Shown piece by piece: positions 27,422 to 35,419 of a DNA stretch of 64,000 nt; position 1 is the stretch's first letter; each line of letters starts with the position of its first letter. The translations under genes and the position numbers were made by a program. The notes beneath the pieces were generated by a model that did not search any database, was not told the DNA's origin, and saw only the letters and a list, made by a program, of their open reading frames with translations. The DNA comes from Haliovirga abyssi. GTDB taxonomy: Bacteria; Fusobacteriota; Fusobacteriia; Fusobacteriales; Haliovirgaceae. The stretch covers positions 558,001-622,000 of the forward strand of contig NZ_AP027059.1 in the NCBI RefSeq assembly GCF_030295325.1, in the 5' to 3' direction.

Positions 27422-27652
27422 ATGAAAAAAGCAGTTATAGTAGAAGCAAGATGTGACAGATCACCATTTTGTCCAGCTAAGAGAGCTTGTCCAACAAAAG
27501 CAATTGAAGCAAAAAAAAATAGTAATAAAGAATCAGGATTTTTCGGATTATTTGGAGGTTCGCCTTCAGGATATGAAGTTAATTCAGAAAAGTGTACTGG
27601 ATGTAGCATTTGTTTAAATTATTGTCCAATGGGAGCAATAGATATAAAATAA
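27422..27652 (+). CDS. Small ferredoxin with seven cysteines
   Basis: 76-residue iron-sulfur protein. The second half has a normal CTGCSICLNYCP motif (Cys 58, 61, 64, 68). The first half has CDRSPFCPAKRACP, i.e. Cys 11, 17 and 23 spaced x5 and x5, in place of CxxCxxCxxxCP. A normal two-cluster ferredoxin needs eight Cys; this has seven, so one cluster may be absent, three-iron, or have a non-Cys ligand. A glycine-rich insert (FFGLFGGSPSG) separates the halves. It has its own strong promoter with a possible operator and its own terminator. The redox partner is unknown. Confidence 0.8.
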   Translation: MKKAVIVEARCDRSPFCPAKRACPTKAIEAKKNSNKESGFFGLFGGSPSGYEVNSEKCTGCSICLNYCPMGAIDIK

Positions 27653-27669
27653 TTATTAAAAGGTTTTAA

Positions 27670-27708
27670 AAAAATGGGAGATGAAATTTATCATCTCCCA
27701 TTTTTTTA
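27670..27708. terminator. Bidirectional terminator between ferredoxin and glnK
   Basis: Stem TGGGAGATGA/TCATCTCCCA with A-run before and T-run after, so it can work for the ferredoxin on + and for glnK on -. Confidence 0.85.
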
Positions 27709-27737
27709 ATTTACTAGGAAAGTATAAATTTGTCTAG

Positions 27738-27849
27738 AAAATAAGCTACGCCATTTTTTTGAAATATGCGATTTTTCAAAGCGAAATTTTTCAGAAGCCA
27801 AAAATTTTGAAAAACATTTATGTTCTACCAGATGAAGCGTAGCTTATTT
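27738..27849. repeat. R4 palindromic repeat
   Basis: About 112 bp. Ends AAATAAGCTACGC and GCGTAGCTTATTT are perfect inverted repeats. The flank AGTATAAATTTGTCTAG is shared with other R4 copies. It lies just past the 3' end of glnK. Confidence 0.85.
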
Positions 27850-27863
27850 TTTAATAAAATTTT

Positions 27864-28202
<339 letters not shown>

Positions 28203-28230
28203 TTAAAATCCACTCCTTTTTTTAATCTTT

Positions 28231-28296
28231 AGCCACTAATTTACACTACTCTTCACTTATAAATTATATGAATTTTATTAGTGTTAATTGGTGGCT
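28231..28296. repeat. Inverted repeat between amtB and glnK
   Basis: AGCCACTAATTTACACTA (28231-28248) and TAGTGTTAATTGGTGGCT (28279-28296) pair at about 16 of 18 positions. The TTACACTA/TAGTGT ends recall R3. It could be a small MITE or an intercistronic RNA hairpin that sets the glnK:amtB ratio. Confidence 0.65.
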
Positions 28297-28353
28297 AATT
28301 TTTATTTTTTATTTTTGATCACATCTTATTATATAATCCTAAATTTTTATTTT

Positions 28354-29628
28354 CTATTTAAATAGGTCACTTGTATAATGTGATTGGAATTCTGGATAAG
28401 CAGAATATCCATGTTCAGCTTTATCAAGTCCAATTAATTCATCTTCAGCACTAACTCTAAGTCCTGCTATTTTGTCTATTAAAATAAATAGAATGAATCC
28501 AGTAATTAAAGCATATGTAACAACAGAAACAGCTCCAATTAGTTGAGTTAAAAAACTATATTCTTTAGTGAATAATCCAACGGCTAAAGTTCCCCATACT
28601 CCATTTATTCCATGAACTGAAACAGCCCCAACAGGATCATCTATTTTTAATTTATCAAAGAACGGTACTGCAAGTGATACAAATAAACCTGCAAACAGTC
28701 CAACTATTATAGCACTTCCAGGAGACAAAGCATCTGCTCCAGCAGTTACTGCTACAAGTCCAGCTAATGCACCATTAAGAGTCATACCTAAATCGACAAG
28801 TTTTGTTCTAAATGCTGAATATAACATAGCCATAACTGTTCCAGCAGCACCACCTAAAGTGGTATTTAAAAATACTATTGCAATACTTCCATCACCAGTT
28901 AAAGTAGAACCTCCATTAAATCCATACCATCCAAACCAAAGAATAAATGTTCCAAGTACAGCTAAAGGGATATTGTGTCCTGGTATCGCATTAACAGTTC
29001 CATCTTTTTTAAATTTACCAAATCTTGGTCCAAGTACAACTGCTCCAGTAAATGCTAACCATCCACCTAAAGCATGTATGACTGTAGAACCTGCAAAATC
29101 ATGAAAATTCATTGCTGCAAGCCAACCATCACTGCTCCAAGCCCAATGTCCAAATATAGGATAAATAAATCCTGCAATAACAGCACTTGCTATTACATAT
29201 CCAGTTAATTTTATTCTTTCTGCGACTGCTCCAGATACAATTGTTGCTGCTGCTCCAGCAAACATAACTTGGAATACCCAAAACATAATTCCAGCATTAT
29301 CTCCATTTGTAATATAATCACTTAATAAAAAATTTGTAGTTCCAATAAAACTACCTTTTCCAAACATAAATGCAAATCCAAACATAAAAAAGATTAAACT
29401 TCCAACTGCAAAATCTAAAATTCCTTTTGTAGCAACATTAACAGAATTTTTGGCTCTTGTAAATCCTGATTCTAATGCAATAAATCCAACTTGCATAAAC
29501 ATAACTAAACCACTAGCTACTCCTAACCATACTAAATTCAAATTACTTTGCGTTGTAGGTGCTTGTGCAGCACTAGCGACGTTTGATAAAAAAATAAAAA
29601 CTCCTAAACTACTAAATACTTTTTTCAT
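28354..29628 (-). CDS. amtB: Ammonium transporter
   Basis: 424-residue ammonium channel with a signal peptide (1-20, ending SAAQA) and 11 membrane segments. Conserved features include the twin pore histidines in HDFAGSTVIHALGGW and DPVGAVSVHGINGVWG, and FMFGFAFMFG. It imports ammonium when nitrogen is scarce and is gated by PII; glnK follows in the same operon. The leader has a strong AGGAGG. Transcription should start from the palindromic promoter at 29707-29739, shared with the divergent LysR gene. Confidence 0.95.
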   Translation of the reverse strand: MKKVFSSLGVFIFLSNVASAAQAPTTQSNLNLVWLGVASGLVMFMQVGFIALESGFTRAKNSVNVATKGILDFAVGSLIFFMFGFAFMFGKGSFIGTTNFLLSDYITNGDNAGIMFWVFQVMFAGAAATIVSGAVAERIKLTGYVIASAVIAGFIYPIFGHWAWSSDGWLAAMNFHDFAGSTVIHALGGWLAFTGAVVLGPRFGKFKKDGTVNAIPGHNIPLAVLGTFILWFGWYGFNGGSTLTGDGSIAIVFLNTTLGGAAGTVMAMLYSAFRTKLVDLGMTLNGALAGLVAVTAGADALSPGSAIIVGLFAGLFVSLAVPFFDKLKIDDPVGAVSVHGINGVWGTLAVGLFTKEYSFLTQLIGAVSVVTYALITGFILFILIDKIAGLRVSAEDELIGLDKAEHGYSAYPEFQSHYTSDLFK

Positions 29629-29706
29629 TGTAAAAACCTCCTGATATTTATTAAGAATGTTTAAAAAATAATTTTTTCATGATAAACATCTCTGTAAAAT
29701 TGATAC

Positions 29707-29739
29707 TTGAATTATAGCAAGAAATATTGTATAATTCAA
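29707..29739. promoter_or_regulatory. Palindromic bidirectional promoter for amtB-glnK and lysR
   Basis: TTGAATTATA (29707-29716) and TATAATTCAA (29730-29739) are a perfect 10-bp inverted repeat around 13 bases. Read on +, it gives TTGAAT-17-TATAAT for the LysR gene; read on -, the same sequence gives TTGAAT-17-TATAAT for amtB. The two promoters occupy the same DNA face to face. The T-N11-A-like symmetry would also suit a LysR-type binding site. Confidence 0.75.
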
Positions 29740-29790
29740 ATATATCTTTTTAATAATTAACATATACGAAATATATAGGAGGCTGATGAA

Positions 29791-30669
29791 ATGGATTTAC
29801 ATCATTTAAAAATTTTTTATTATGTGGCAACAGAAAAAAGCTTTACTAAAGCAGCTAATAAATTATATATAAACCAATCTGCAGTATCTATTCAAATAAA
29901 AAAATTTGAAGATAATTTAGGGGTTAAGCTTTTTGACAGAAGTGAAAAAAAAATAAAATTAACTTATGCAGGAGATACATTATTTAAAATAGCAGATGAT
30001 ATATTTAAAAATGTAAAAAGGGCAGAAAAAGAGATAGAAAAAGTTGTATCGGACCAAAAAGGTAAATTAGTTATAGGGGCTACCCATATAATAGGAGAAC
30101 CATTATTACCTAAAATTATTATGGAAATTAAAGAAAGTTACCCTGGTATGGAATTTGAAATACATATACAAGAAAGAGATATTTTATTAGATATGTTAAA
30201 AGAGGGGAATGTGGATATTGTTTTAATGGGAGATTTTTTTATAAATGATAAAAGTTATTCTATAATCCCAATAGCAGATTATCCATTTATATTGATAAAT
30301 AAATATAATATTGAAGATAAAAATGATTTGGAGAAAATACCTTTAATAAGTAGAGATGACAGTTTAATTTTGGAAAAAAATCTTGTTACTTTAGAAAGGA
30401 AATACAATATTCAGATAAAAAATAGATTTAAAGTTAATGGAAGTATAGAAACAGTTAAAAATCTTGTGATAGAGGGAATCGGATATACAATATTACCATA
30501 TTATTGTGTATATAAAGAGATAAAAAATAAAGAATTACAAGTTGTAGAAAATTTTGATAAATTTAAAATAGGATATCAAGCTGTAATATTAAGAGATAGA
30601 ATGAAAGATATAGATTTGATAAAGTTTATTGATTTTATAAAATTGTTTAAGATAGAAAAAGAGTTATAG
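29791..30669 (+). CDS. LysR-family transcriptional regulator, likely of amtB-glnK
   Basis: 292-residue LysR regulator. The winged helix-turn-helix is at residues 1-60 (DLHHLKIFYYVATEKSFTKA, then AVSIQIKKFEDNLGVKLFDR). The remainder is a periplasmic-binding-like effector domain. Divergence from amtB and sharing of one palindromic promoter suggest that it controls amtB-glnK and itself; this is inference from position. The start is ATG 29791 with AGGAGG upstream. The effector is unknown; a nitrogen metabolite is plausible. Confidence 0.88.
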   Translation: MDLHHLKIFYYVATEKSFTKAANKLYINQSAVSIQIKKFEDNLGVKLFDRSEKKIKLTYAGDTLFKIADDIFKNVKRAEKEIEKVVSDQKGKLVIGATHIIGEPLLPKIIMEIKESYPGMEFEIHIQERDILLDMLKEGNVDIVLMGDFFINDKSYSIIPIADYPFILINKYNIEDKNDLEKIPLISRDDSLILEKNLVTLERKYNIQIKNRFKVNGSIETVKNLVIEGIGYTILPYYCVYKEIKNKELQVVENFDKFKIGYQAVILRDRMKDIDLIKFIDFIKLFKIEKEL

Positions 30670-30728
30670 AGTGAGGGGAGAATTTAGGTTGTCTCATTAA
30701 ATTAAGAATATTTAAAAAAATAAAAGAT

Positions 30729-30895
30729 TCAGCACAAAGAAAGGAGAACGCAAAGTATCTCAAAGAGTAATTCATATAGAAATAGAATTCATTTTTACCA
30801 AAATAAGAACAAATTTATACTTTATTAATTAGCAAAAAAAATATTTTCTTACTGTTTCTTAGTGAACTTTGAGTCTTTGTGCTGAGTGAATTAGT
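30729..30895. repeat. R3-related inverted repeat
   Basis: TTCAGCACAAAGAAAGGAGAAC at the left is mirrored by GAGTCTTTGTGCTGA at the right, about 130 bases apart. It shares the CACAAAG core with R3 but lacks its TAGTGTAAA ends. Confidence 0.6.
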
Positions 30896-31032
30896 GTTTA
30901 TAGCATTTATTCTGTATTGTCAGTTTTTCTTAACTTGATAATATTAAGGAGTTTGTTATATTTAAGAATGGAAAGCATAGACATAATTTTTTAATGTATT
31001 TAAGTAGTGATAGTATTGTGAAAAAAGCTACC

Positions 31033-31061
31033 TTGAAAAATAGATAAAATTATGATAAAAT
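31033..31061 (+). promoter_or_regulatory. Promoter before yebC
   Basis: TTGAAA (31033-31038), 17-base spacer, TAAAAT (31056-31061). Confidence 0.55.
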
Positions 31062-31166
31062 ATAAAAATTAGAGGATAGTTAAAAAAATAGATTTTAAAT
31101 GTTTTTAAGAGTATCTGTTTTTTATTTTGAAATAACTATTTAAAAAATATTTTAGGAGGGATGAAA

Positions 31167-31919
31167 TTGTCAGGACATAGTAAATGGGCGAATATTCAAC
31201 ATAGAAAAGGTAGACAAGATGCTAAGAGAGGTAAAATGTTTACTAAAATGGCAAAAGAGTTGACAATTGCAGCTAAAGAAGCAGGGGGAAATATAGAATT
31301 TAACCCTAGACTAAGATTAGCGGTAGATAAAGCAAAAGGTGCAAATATGCCAAAAGATAATATAGAGAGAGCTATAAAAAAAGGAACTGGTGAATTAGAA
31401 GGGGTAGAATATCTTGAAATAAGATATGAAGGTTATGGTCCAGCAGGAGTGGCTATAATTGTAGATGCAGTTACAGATAATAAAAATAGAACAGCTTCTT
31501 CTGTAAGAAGTATTTTTTCTAAAAGTGGTGGAAACTTAGGAGAAACAGGAGTAGTAGGTTGGATGTTTGATAGAAAAGGTGTTATAACTTTTGATGCAAG
31601 TAAAGTAACAGAAGATGAAGTTATGGAAGTAGCCTTAGATGCAGGGGCAGAGGATGTAGTTACTGAAGAAACAGAAATTACAGTATTGACAGAACCAGAT
31701 GATTATGAAAATGTAAAAAAAGCTATTGATGATGCTGGATTAAAATATGAAGATGCAGAATTAACATTTCATCCACAAAATACAGTAGATGTGACAGATG
31801 AAGAAAATGCAACTAAAGTATTAAAACTTATAGATAAACTTGAAGAAGATGATGATGTACAAGAGGTTTATTCTAATTTTAATATATCAGATGAATTATT
31901 AGAAAAAATAGTATTTTAA
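31167..31919 (+). CDS. yebC: YebC/PmpR-family protein
   Basis: 250-residue member of the YebC family, first known as transcriptional regulators and later linked to translation of difficult sequences. The family opening SGHSKWANIQHRKGRQDAKR is exact, followed by KMAKELTIAAKEAGG, MPKDNIERAIKKGTGE and YEGYGPAGVAIIVDA. The start is TTG 31167: GGAGGG at 31154-31159 lies seven bases upstream, whereas ATG 31161 would sit directly against the ribosome site, and TTG gives the usual family N-terminus. It is monocistronic, with a strong terminator. Confidence 0.94.
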   Translation: MSGHSKWANIQHRKGRQDAKRGKMFTKMAKELTIAAKEAGGNIEFNPRLRLAVDKAKGANMPKDNIERAIKKGTGELEGVEYLEIRYEGYGPAGVAIIVDAVTDNKNRTASSVRSIFSKSGGNLGETGVVGWMFDRKGVITFDASKVTEDEVMEVALDAGAEDVVTEETEITVLTEPDDYENVKKAIDDAGLKYEDAELTFHPQNTVDVTDEENATKVLKLIDKLEEDDDVQEVYSNFNISDELLEKIVF

Positions 31920-31935
31920 TAAATAAAAAAAAAAA

Positions 31936-31978
31936 GAATGTCAGGATAATATATATTATCCTGACATTCTTTTTTTTT
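31936..31978 (+). terminator. Strong terminator after yebC
   Basis: Perfect 15-bp stem GAATGTCAGGATAAT/ATTATCCTGACATTC (31936-31950, 31955-31969), followed by nine Ts. Confidence 0.93.
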
Positions 31979-32006
31979 GCAATAGGAAAATATAAGTCTA
32001 TTCAGA

Positions 32007-32112
32007 AAATAAGCTACATCTTTTTTTTGAAATATGCGATTTTGTTAAATTTTTTAGAAATTAAAAATTTAGAAAAACATTTATGCGTTATCAGAGGAAG
32101 CTTAGTTTATTT
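32007..32112. repeat. R4 palindromic repeat, diverged
   Basis: Starts AAATAAGCTACATC and ends GAAGCTTAGTTTATTT; internal GAAATATGCGATTTTG and AAATTTAGAAAAACATTTAT match other R4 copies. Confidence 0.7.
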
Positions 32113-32150
32113 TAAACATTCTAAAGATTATTTTATCCCTTTGTTTATCT

Positions 32151-32473
32151 CTTCATTTCTTTGTCTTGATACAAAGAAACGAAGCAAAGAAAAATCAAGA
32201 AGCTAAAAAACTCGTTCGCTTTAGAGGAGGACGCTCTCTCAGACAGTTTTAGCTTCGGGAGATTTTATGAGAAAAAAGCTATAAATCTCTTAATAGATTT
32301 ATCTTTAAAGTTATATTGATTATATTGGGAACGTTTAAAAAATAAGTTTCTCATTTTTTGTTATAAAAACGCTTAAACCATTGTGTATTTTAAAACAAAA
32401 TCGGAAGGTTATTTTTAAGCCGTTCCTTATTAATTTCTATTGTTTTCTTTTTCGCTTTTTTCTCATAAAATCT
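32151..32473. repeat. Composite of nested inverted repeats around an R2 element
   Basis: Three levels. CTTCATTTCTTTG/CAAAGAAACGAAG (32151-32184) is a hairpin. GAAGCTAAAA (32199-32208) pairs with TTTTAGCTTC (32247-32256) around CTCGTTCGCTTTAGAGGAGG. AGATTTTATGAGAAAAAAGC (32260-32279) pairs perfectly with 32454-32473, and the R2 copy lies between them. Sequences like ACAAAGAAACGAAGCAAAGA occur as dispersed repeats in varied bacteria, as far as I recall. Confidence 0.7.
32328..32426. repeat. R2 palindromic repeat, full copy
   Basis: 99 bp from GGAACG to CGTTCC. Its reverse complement is nearly identical to the outer R2 copy at 41155-41352 once the nested insert there is removed. Confidence 0.85.
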
Positions 32474-32714
32474 TTTTTATTTTTATTTTGAAGAAACTTT
32501 ATGATTTTGAGTTTTTTTGGTATTCATTTGAGATAGTCATACACCTTTATATCATAATTGGATAAATCACTTTGTTTCTTTAATTTTTATAAAGTTCATT
32601 AATAAGATAAATAAAATATAAAATTAAGGAAAAATTAAGAATTAGTTAAAATTAAATTAATATGAATAGAGTATAATTAGTTTAAGAAAAAATAAAAAAA
32701 GGAGGAAAAACAAA

Positions 32715-33971
32715 ATGAAGAAAAAAATACTATTTTTACTATTTACATTTATGGTAGGGAATTTGTATTCAATGGAAATAACTTTACAAGAAGCAATTAG
32801 AAAAGGGGTGAGTGAAAATGTAAATGTTAAAAATGAAAAAATAACACAAGAAAATACAGAAATAATGAAAAAACAAGCAATCAAAACTGCATTACCAAAA
32901 GTGAAATTGACAAGTAGTTATACAAAATTTGAAAATCCAATGAATCCAATGGATAAAAATTCAGATAATATGTATGGAAATAAAATATCAATAGAGCAAC
33001 CTATTTTTACTGGTGGTAAAATATTAATTGGAATAGATACAGCAGATTTATTAGGAAAACAAGGTAATTATTTATTGGAGAAAAAAGAAAAAGATGCAGA
33101 GTTAGAGATAACAAAATCATATATAACAATTTTAAAATTAGAAAAAAATAGAGAGGTTTTAAAGGATTCGTTGGAACAATTAAAAGAAACATATAAAATG
33201 ATTAATGCACAATATAAATTGAATTTGATAACAAAGACTCCACTATTGGAGATTGATTATACAATGACAAATTTAGATAGTCAATTATTAGAATTAGAAA
33301 AAGGGATAAAAATATCTAAAGCAAATTTAAAAAGATTAATTGGAATGGCTAATAGTGAAACTATAGAATTAAAAGATATTTCAATAAAAGAAAATCAAGA
33401 AAAAATATTAAATATAGATGAAGGGATAAAAATCGCTAAAGAAAATGGAACAGATGTAAAGCTTGTAAAAATAGGAACAGAATTTCAAGAGATGAATACA
33501 AAATTAAAAAGAGCGGATCTATTTCCAACAATAGCTTTTAATTTTGGAATAGAAAATAGTTCTACAGATATAGAAGGAATAAAAGATAAATGGAATTGGT
33601 CAGGAACAATTATGTTTAGTTATAATCTATTTGATTTTGGAAATAGTCAAGATGAATATAGGAAATCAAAAAATGAGCTGAAAATTTCTAAAAATAGTGA
33701 AAAGAACAGCTTAGAACAATTAGAAATTGGAATTAGAAACAGTTATTATGAATTGGAAATTTCTAAAAAGTTAATTAAAGCAAAAGAACAAGCATTGGCG
33801 AGTTCAAAAGAACAATATGAATTAGATAAAGGGCGTCATATAGCAGGATTAATAACTACAACAGATTTTTTGAAATCAGAAAATAATTTAAGACAATCAG
33901 AAATTAATTTGATAAATGCAAGATTAGATTATTATTTAGCTGAAAAAACATATGAAAATAAAATAAAATAA
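32715..33971 (+). CDS. TolC-family outer-membrane efflux channel
   Basis: 418-residue outer-membrane factor. Signal peptide 1-19 (ends NLYSM), then two long helical OEP repeats, with the family-typical EITLQEAIRKGVSENVNVKN opening and TYENKIK end; between the repeats is a beta-strand stretch with SIEQPIFTGGKI. It forms the exit duct of a tripartite pump with the next two genes. The start is ATG 32715 after GGAGGA. Spacing to the adaptor gene is 20 bases, so one operon. Confidence 0.9.
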   Translation: MKKKILFLLFTFMVGNLYSMEITLQEAIRKGVSENVNVKNEKITQENTEIMKKQAIKTALPKVKLTSSYTKFENPMNPMDKNSDNMYGNKISIEQPIFTGGKILIGIDTADLLGKQGNYLLEKKEKDAELEITKSYITILKLEKNREVLKDSLEQLKETYKMINAQYKLNLITKTPLLEIDYTMTNLDSQLLELEKGIKISKANLKRLIGMANSETIELKDISIKENQEKILNIDEGIKIAKENGTDVKLVKIGTEFQEMNTKLKRADLFPTIAFNFGIENSSTDIEGIKDKWNWSGTIMFSYNLFDFGNSQDEYRKSKNELKISKNSEKNSLEQLEIGIRNSYYELEISKKLIKAKEQALASSKEQYELDKGRHIAGLITTTDFLKSENNLRQSEINLINARLDYYLAEKTYENKIK

Positions 33972-33991
33972 AAAATAGGAGGATGTTAAAA

Positions 33992-35419
33992 ATGAAAAAA
34001 AGTAAATTAATTATAGGAGCAATATTAATAATATCTATAGGTGTAGTGTCAAGTGGATTTGGGAAAAAAGCTCCAGCAACTACAGCTGTAGTGAAAAAGG
34101 AAACTAAAAAATCGGTAAAAGTAGAAATAGTAAAAACACAAAAAATACAAAAAAAAGTTGTTACAAATGGGCAAACAGAACCACTATTAGAAGTGAAACA
34201 ATCATCTAAGATTGGCGGAGAAATTTCAGATATTTTAGTGAAAAATGGAGATTATGTAAAAAAAGATGATGTGATTTTAAAATTAGATAATGATAGAATA
34301 GAGGCAAATTATAAAACAGCTAAAGCAAACTATTTAATGGCTAAAAGTAATTATGAAAGAGTAAATCTTTTTTCTAAATCTGAAAATATAAGAAAATTAG
34401 AACAAGCAGAAGCAGGGGTTACAAGTGCAAAAATGAAACTTGAAAAAGCTTTAAAAGGAGCAGATAAAGAAGAGATATCAAATGCAGAATCAAGAGTAAA
34501 AATAGCTGAAAGTAATTATAATTTAATAAAAAATTTATATGAAAAAAACAGACAATTATATAAAGAAAATTTAATTTCAGAGCAAGGTTTTATGGACATT
34601 GAAAATAAATATGAAAATGCTAAAAATTCATATGAAACAGCTAAAAGGAATTTGATTTTAATTAAAAAAGGAGCAGATGAGGAGGATATTACCTCTTTAA
34701 GGGCTAATTTACAAAATGCAGAACAATCATATGAGCTGTTAAAGAAATATGTTGATAATAAAATTTGGGAATATGAAATTACAAATAGTAGAGCTAGTTA
34801 TTTAACAGCAAAAGCAAATTATGAATTAATGCAAAAACAATATGATGATTTAACTGTAAATGCTAAAATAAGTGGAGTAATTACTAATATGAATTTGGAT
34901 AAGTATGGTCAAGTAAAGGCAGAAGGCAAAATTCCAATGTTTAGTGTAATTAATACAAGTGAAATGATAGTAGAAGTAGGAATTTCGGGGAAAGATTTTA
35001 TGGATTTGGAGAAAAAAGATAAAGTTAGAATTTATATAGAAGATTTAGATAAATGGTATAATGGAGAAGTTTATGAGATGAATCCATCAGCTTCAGAAGG
35101 AACAGATAAATTTAAAGTGAAAATTAAATTAAAAAATCCTGATAATAGAATTCAAGTGGGAATGTATGTAAAAGCAGAAATTGATACAAAAACAATAAAT
35201 GGAATATTAGTTCCGAAAAAAGCAATTGTAATTGATAATTTATCTAAATATATATTTATAAGTGAAAATGGAAAAGCTAAAAAAATGAGAGTTGAAACAG
35301 GAATAGAAAATGGAAATAATATTGAAATTTTGTCAAAGAATATTAAAGCTGGAGATGAAATTATAATAGAAGGTCAATATACATTAGAGAACAATAGTTT
35401 AATAAATGAGGTGAAATAG
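33992..35419 (+). CDS. RND efflux membrane-fusion (periplasmic adaptor) protein
   Basis: 475-residue HlyD/AcrA-type adaptor. N-terminal signal/anchor (MKKSKLIIGAILIISIGVVS), first lipoyl half (SKIGGEISDILVKNGDYVKK), a long alpha-hairpin of about 180 residues with two similar halves (QAEAGVTSAKMKLEKALKGA and NLRANLQNAEQ regions), second lipoyl half (LTVNAKISGVITNMNLDKYG), then beta-barrel and membrane-proximal domains. The long hairpin suits direct contact with a TolC channel. The start is ATG 33992 after AGGAGG; the ATG at 33983 overlaps that site. The stop abuts the RND gene. Confidence 0.92.
   Translation: MKKSKLIIGAILIISIGVVSSGFGKKAPATTAVVKKETKKSVKVEIVKTQKIQKKVVTNGQTEPLLEVKQSSKIGGEISDILVKNGDYVKKDDVILKLDNDRIEANYKTAKANYLMAKSNYERVNLFSKSENIRKLEQAEAGVTSAKMKLEKALKGADKEEISNAESRVKIAESNYNLIKNLYEKNRQLYKENLISEQGFMDIENKYENAKNSYETAKRNLILIKKGADEEDITSLRANLQNAEQSYELLKKYVDNKIWEYEITNSRASYLTAKANYELMQKQYDDLTVNAKISGVITNMNLDKYGQVKAEGKIPMFSVINTSEMIVEVGISGKDFMDLEKKDKVRIYIEDLDKWYNGEVYEMNPSASEGTDKFKVKIKLKNPDNRIQVGMYVKAEIDTKTINGILVPKKAIVIDNLSKYIFISENGKAKKMRVETGIENGNNIEILSKNIKAGDEIIIEGQYTLENNSLINEVK

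Larger units (their letters stand above)
30670..31166. other. Gene-free repeat region between lysR and yebC
   Basis: 497 bases without a plausible gene. From about 30729 (TTCAGCACAAAGAAAGGAG) to about 30895 (TCTTTGTGCTGAGTGAA) it is an R3-related inverted pair. The rest is AT-rich leader containing the yebC promoter. Confidence 0.65.
31920..32714. other. 795-base gene-free region before the efflux operon
   Basis: It holds, in order, the yebC terminator, an R4 copy (32007-32112), a GC-richer mosaic of nested hairpins (32151-32279), an R2 copy (32328-32426), and the mate of a 20-bp inverted repeat (32454-32473). The final 240 bases are AT-rich with a TATAAT at 32672 just upstream of the TolC gene. 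No coding frame is convincing. Confidence 0.7.
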
